This document shows, piece by piece, positions 59,418 to 64,000 of a DNA stretch of 64,000 nucleotides; the first letter of the stretch is position 1; each line of letters begins with the position of its first letter. The DNA is from Candidula unifasciata (lineage: Eukaryota > Mollusca > Gastropoda > Stylommatophora > Geomitridae), in assembly GCA_905116865.2 (NCBI GenBank), contig CAJHNH020004890.1, forward strand, positions 450,001 through 514,000, read 5' to 3'. Position numbers and translations under genes: made by a program. The notes below the pieces were generated by a model. It ran no database searches. It was not told the origin of the DNA and was given only the letters and a program-made list of their open reading frames with translations.

Positions 59418-59455
59418 CACTATTCGTATTCGCATTCAGCCGAATAGTGAAACCA
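59418..59455 (+). mobile_element. Right half of the putative palindromic MITE
   Basis: CACTATTCGTATTCGCATTC followed by AGCCGAATAGTG. The first 14 bases are the reverse complement of the end of 57985-58072. Confidence 0.5.
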
Positions 59456-59770
59456 GATCAACTGCCCCTTAAAAAGCATGTCGACAGAGGCAAACATCTG
59501 AGGTTTTGCTGAAATCGGATGTGTTGGGCCAAAAAGCGCAGATTTTGTAGCCTAGCTGTAAACCACAACAGAACGTGCCAACCGCCCTTGTAAACGGTAC
59601 AACGCAGAAATAGAAAAAGACAGGTTGAACTGTACTGGCCTCGTTATTTATCAATACATCAGCTACCAACGTTTTTGATTTGTTAAAGCTATACGTTTGA
59701 CCATTTTTGTAACATCCAGTGAAAGTGCTTTCACTAAAAATTCATAATTCACAAGTCTTTGTTGCTTCTG
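59456..59770. other. Unassigned sequence
   Basis: Nothing recognised. Confidence 0.35.
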
Positions 59771-60142
59771 TCGGATCAATGACATTGAAGCCTGCTGGCG
59801 CACGGGCTACTGGCTACTGCCACTGTTACTGTTCATGACATTCATGCCTGCTGGCGCACGGGCTACTGGCTACTGCCACTGTTACTGTTCATGACATTCA
59901 AGCCTGCTGGCGCACGGGCTACTGGCTACTGCCACTGTTACTGTTCATGACATTGAAGCCTGCTGGCGCACGGGCTACTGGCTACTGCCACTGTTACTGT
60001 TCATGACATTCAAGCCTGCTGGCGCACGGGCTACTGGCTACTGCCACTGTTACTGTTCATGACATTCATGCCTGCTGGCGCACGGGCTACTGGCTACTGC
60101 CACTGTTACTGTTCAAATGAGGTTCCTGCTTCGGATCAATGA
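59771..60142. repeat. 56-bp tandem repeat, 6 copies, with flanking direct repeat
   Basis: Unit TGACATTCATGCCTGCTGGC, GCACGGGCTACTGGCTACTG, CCACTGTTACTGTTCA. Units differ only at CATTCATG, CATTCAAG or CATTGAAG. The 12-bp string TCGGATCAATGA borders the array at 59771-59782 and 60131-60142. Confidence 0.96.
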
Positions 60143-60179
60143 ACAGATTGTGTTAAGTAATGATAAACTGCATTTTACT

Positions 60180-60505
60180 TTCTTCTTCTTTTTCTTCTAG
60201 GTTCACTGCTGCAGATATCACCCGACTCCATTCATCTCTCTGGCTGGCCTTCTCTTTCCAGTTGGCGACACCAAGTGTTTGCAGGTCTGTCCGACTCAAT
60301 CTCTCCATCGTCTTCTTGGTCTGCCTCGTGGTCTCCGACTATTAATCTTCCTCGCATATACAGTTTTTACTTTTCTGTCATCTGACATTCTTTCAATATG
60401 CCCCAACCATTTCAGTCTATTAGATCTCTTGATGCCAGCGATCAGTGGTGATTTAAACAGATTATGAATTTCATTGTTGATTCTCACTCTCCATTCACCG
60501 CTGTT
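60180..60505 (-). mobile_element. LINE family E 3' end
   Basis: The minus-strand frame 60296-60487 encodes NNEIHNLFKSPLIAGIKRSN, RLKWLGHIERMSDDRKVKTV and RPRGRPRRRWRD, the C-terminal tail of an RTE-like endonuclease/RT LINE. Downstream GVANWKEKA-type text and a (GAA)n tail (complement at 60182-60198) mark the 3' end. Severely 5'-truncated. Confidence 0.87.
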
Positions 60506-60509
60506 TGCA

Positions 60510-61291
<782 letters not shown>

Positions 61292-61484
61292 ATCTCTTAA
61301 TTATCTCTTTTACATGTGGCAACAGACACACCTGGCCGCGCGCGCGCACACACACACCACAAGCATGTAGACACAGACATAAGTAACAATGCACTAATAC
61401 ATTTTCTTTCAATTAATTTCATACGGTTATGAAACATTCACAGAAACCATTCTTTCAAACCGCTCTCTGCTTTAATGTCGTGTT

Positions 61485-61567
61485 TGTGACACTGTTGCGT
61501 TTGTGACACTGTTGCGTTTGTGACACTGTTGCGTTTGTGACACTGTTGCGTTTGTGACACTGTTGCG
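61485..61567. repeat. 17-bp tandem repeat, 5 copies
   Basis: Unit GTTTGTGACACTGTTGC, perfect in four copies. Confidence 0.97.
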
Positions 61568-61784
61568 GTTGTGGCTTCTTCACTTCTGCGTGTCCGATAT
61601 GAGGCGAGAGAAAATAGAAACAGGTTAGGTCGAGAGAATAAACATGTGTGGTTCCATACATTCCTTAGCCAAACCGGTTCACTATCCAATCAGACATTGT
61701 AACGTGCATTACAAACAAACTTCAGACACACTGTTTCTTTGTTCAGTAAGAAAGCAAAATAAACGTTGTTGCTGCGTCAATCGT

Positions 61785-62010
61785 CACGACTTGACAGAGA
61801 TCCCTGGTAGAAGAGGGGGAGGACGACAAATGATGGTAGAGGGCTTAAGACAGTGGCATGGATGAATATCATCAGTGGCATGGAGGAATATCATCAGTGG
61901 CATGGAGGAATATCAGCAGTGGAATTGATCCAGAGCACCAAAGACCGAGATCTGTGGGGATGCATTAACGCCTACGCCAGCTGGCAAGGCACTTCGTTAT
62001 GATGATGATG
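61785..62010 (+). mobile_element. LINE family C 3' end, copy C3
   Basis: Plus-strand frame IPGRRGGGRQMMVEGLRQWH followed by a small triplication of ATCATCAGTGGCATGGAGGA (61868-61918), then GACCGAGATCTGTGGGGATG and TACGCCAGCTGGCAAGGCAC with a GAT tail. Only the last 225 bp of the family remain. Confidence 0.85.
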
Positions 62011-62149
62011 GTGCGTCAAAATCACTACCCTTTTAAAAAACTATAATTTACTGGACACAGTGATTAAGTAAAGTAAAGTCGGGAGATGTGAACCAGCGTC
62101 ACTGCACACGGTTATAAACTATAGGTGCTCTGTCACTAGTACGTAAAGC

Positions 62150-62365
62150 TGATAAGAATTGTCCGCCTGTGTCGCAGTCCACACGTAACTCTGTAGCTAC
62201 AGCGACGCTCCTTTATTTAACTCAACTCTGGTACCCATTTCCTAGAGGCTGGGTGAACCCCGGGAACCGCCCGGTTTCGAACACCGACCGTAGGCTGCAG
62301 CAAGTCGCATCTGGATTTGAAAGCGAGCCTCTTATCGACTGCGCTAACGCGGCCTCCTGGACACA
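62150..62365 (-). mobile_element. Probable tRNA-derived SINE
   Basis: Minus strand: GGCCGCGTTAGCGCAGTCGA (A box region) and GGTGTTCGAAACCGGGCG (B box), followed by GGTTCACCCAGCCTCTAGG and a body with GGGTACCAGAGTTGAG, the latter weakly similar to the main SINE body. Could be a separate SINE family. Confidence 0.5.
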
Positions 62366-63229
62366 GTGATTCCATCCAACAGGAGGTGACTACTCAGGAA
62401 CCTTTAAACACTTTCAGTACCTGGTTAGTATTAATTTTACTTGTCACAACAACAGTATAACACAACTGTAGTCAAGCATGGCTGGGTCTGTTAGGGTTGT
62501 TAAAAAAAAAAAAAAAAAAGATACTATTAGTTTGAGTTCCAATTGGGATAACGTTATTGTTGGGTGAAGAATAACGGGTTTTTAAACGCCAACATAATTA
62601 GGGAGTAAAACGTAAACCCACGAAATGTTTCTGGGTTTTGAATGAGTTAAAAGATACATGGTAGAAAATTCCGTATTTGCTCTGAAAATAAATATCTGTT
62701 GATTAGTAAATTGTCTGGCGCTCTACTGAAGTACATTAACATCCAACTAATGCGGGCAGTTTTTGTCGGAATGGGAACACTCAACCAGCAATAAGCAACC
62801 TATTTAAGTAGTTTTAGGGGCACAATGAAAGCTCTTGAATTTCATCACTCTACGATTTTCAAAGATGCTGGCGATCTATGGAGACCCATTACAGCAAACT
62901 ACAGGCTCTCTCTGGCCGTGAATGAAACTGTCTCAACAATTACAGTCCTAGGGCACGAGTGGACATTAACGAACTGATGATAAGGAATGAAGTGGAAGAA
63001 AAGATTTCAGAAGAAAATGCCAGCAAGGATAGCATGGTTTCCAAGCACAATTAAATCTCCAGTATTGATTTCATCGACAAGACACTGGCGTCTTAGCCCT
63101 GCCAGATAGGGATCCAAATGTAACGCTTCCGGTCTAAAGACAGAGTAATATCTGTTGAATCCCCGAATGGGTTCCGGGGGTCTATTATAGGCAAAACGAG
63201 GATAAACCCACTGCCTACCCAGAATATTG
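62366..63229. other. Unassigned sequence
   Basis: An A-run of about 18 at 62502-62519. The 98-codon minus frame 63007-63303 reads like protein (RQWVYPRFAYNRPPEPIRGF) but I recognise no family; it overlaps element D sequence on the other strand. Confidence 0.4.
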
Positions 63230-63442
63230 TCGTAAGAGTCGACTAATTGGGAGCTTCCTTCGAAGTGCATCTGCCTGAGAGGCAAGGAATCAAAAGTCCG
63301 CACACAAATGAGTCAGATTTGTCAAACGGATGCACACGCAACACTTAGGTGTTGAAACATGGCTACAATCCAGAAGTGGACGAACAACCAGAACTTTCCG
63401 CCTGAGTTTACAGCCGGTGAACACGAAGAAGAAGAAGAAGAT
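63230..63442 (+). mobile_element. Element D 3' end, copy D2
   Basis: Colinear with the last 170 bp of D1: GCTTCCTTCGAAGTG, GCCTGAGAGGCAAGGAA, then TTTACAGCCGGTGAACACGA and a (GAA)n tail ending at 63440. D1 ends in an A-rich tail at the same place, so this is a common 3' end. Confidence 0.75.
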
Positions 63443-63584
63443 AGCAAAGGAAAAATGAGCTGGTTTCATAAATTTGTGTTCAATAGGATGTGCGTCAGCA
63501 GATCCTTGTTTTAGGGATGCATGATATTTCTACTGGACGTGGGCCGGTCTGTCAACCGATACGTTATTTAATAGATTCATTCAC

Positions 63585-63840
63585 TGATGATTCTGTTTTG
63601 CCATTACATGTTACACAGGGCTTGTAGTCCATTCCTTCACTCCATTCTAGCCTGTGCGATCAGTTCAATATCATGGATGGAATCCAGTCCAGCAGCTGTG
63701 GCCTTTTTTATCCACGTTGTCTTAGGGTTTCTTTTAGGCGTCCTCGTCTCCACCATCCCTATATTTCCCATTCCAGTACCTGTTTCGCCATTCTCTGCTG
63801 GTTTCTTCTCATAATATATCCAATGTACCGTCATCTTCTC
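63585..63840 (-). mobile_element. LINE family F 3' end
   Basis: Minus-strand translation gives KTTWIKKATAAGLDSIHDIE and ARMEWRNGLQALCNM, a C-terminal LINE tail (usual form: TTWxxxVxxAGL then ARxxWRxxL). It stops near the 41-bp array at 63841, so the array may have arisen in this element. Confidence 0.72.
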
Positions 63841-64000
63841 TATCTCATAACTGTTGATACCAGTGGTTGCCCAGTCTTCTCTGTCTTATAACTGTTGATA
63901 CCAGTGGTTGCCCAGTCTTCTCTGTCTTACAACTGTTGATACCAGTGGTTGCCCAGTCTTCTCTGTCTTATAACTGTTGATACCAGTGGTTGCCCAGTCT
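63841..64000. repeat. 41-bp tandem repeat, at least 4 copies, cut by the window end
   Basis: Unit CTCTGTCTTATAACTGTTGA, TACCAGTGGTTGCCCAGTCT plus T. The first unit (63837-63878) is slightly different and still reads in frame with the LINE F text; later units are almost identical. The array continues beyond 64000. Confidence 0.9.

Noticed and set aside
63007..63303. 98-codon minus-strand frame as a conserved protein
   Set aside because: It reads plausibly but its start overlaps the element D 3' end on the other strand and no family is recognisable; left as unassigned.

Overview
This window looks like a repeat-dominated, gene-poor stretch of an invertebrate nuclear genome, most probably a mollusc or another lophotrochozoan. 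That assignment is inference: the mix of endonuclease/reverse-transcriptase LINEs, tRNA-derived SINEs, hAT remnants and abundant minisatellites fits, but there is no rRNA, mitochondrial or single-copy gene to test it. There are no operons, phage, CRISPR or bacterial signals. I found no convincing host protein-coding gene. The long open frames are either LINE pseudogenes or by-products of tandem repeats.

Layout. 1-7.5 kb: unique DNA, a 41-bp-class minisatellite split by a LINE (3.55-5.34 kb), and a (TAG)n block. 7.9-9.9 kb: a decayed hAT transposase and a LINE RNase H scrap. 10-15 kb: minisatellites and CA/GA/AGAC microsatellites. 16.4-24.5 kb: LINE remnants (family A copies, and a large family I remnant whose thumb codons became a 43-bp array), SINEs and a hAT MITE. 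25.5-32 kb: mostly unassigned sequence with weak repeats. 32.4-34.9 kb: 39-bp and 29-bp arrays. 36.1-39.8 kb: a nested mobile-element cluster. 41-46 kb: SINE pieces, a hAT MITE, a 24-bp array and a three-part compound microsatellite. 47.6-52.6 kb: three large arrays (32/36, 51 and 27 bp). 52.8-64 kb: an intact-looking SINE, more arrays, and LINE 3' tails of at least five families.

How the parts relate. The window is shaped by three processes. One is target-primed retrotransposition, leaving 5'-truncated LINE tails and short target-site duplications. A second is small DNA transposons. The third is expansion of short sequences into arrays, at least once starting inside a retrotransposon coding region. 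About a quarter of the window is tandem repeat by rough addition of block lengths.

The most useful observations are: two copies of a 230-236 bp element (called S here), each with its own direct repeat and a different 4-bp tail; a three-layer nest with two verifiable target-site duplications (37374-37603 and 37720-39113 inside a family A LINE); the 43-bp array inside a reverse transcriptase thumb; a hAT MITE with an 8-bp target duplication that resembles a vertebrate family; and higher-order structure in the 32/36-bp and 51-bp arrays. I see no clear sign of a new multi-gene system. LINE family letters A-I and element names S and D are local labels, not database names.
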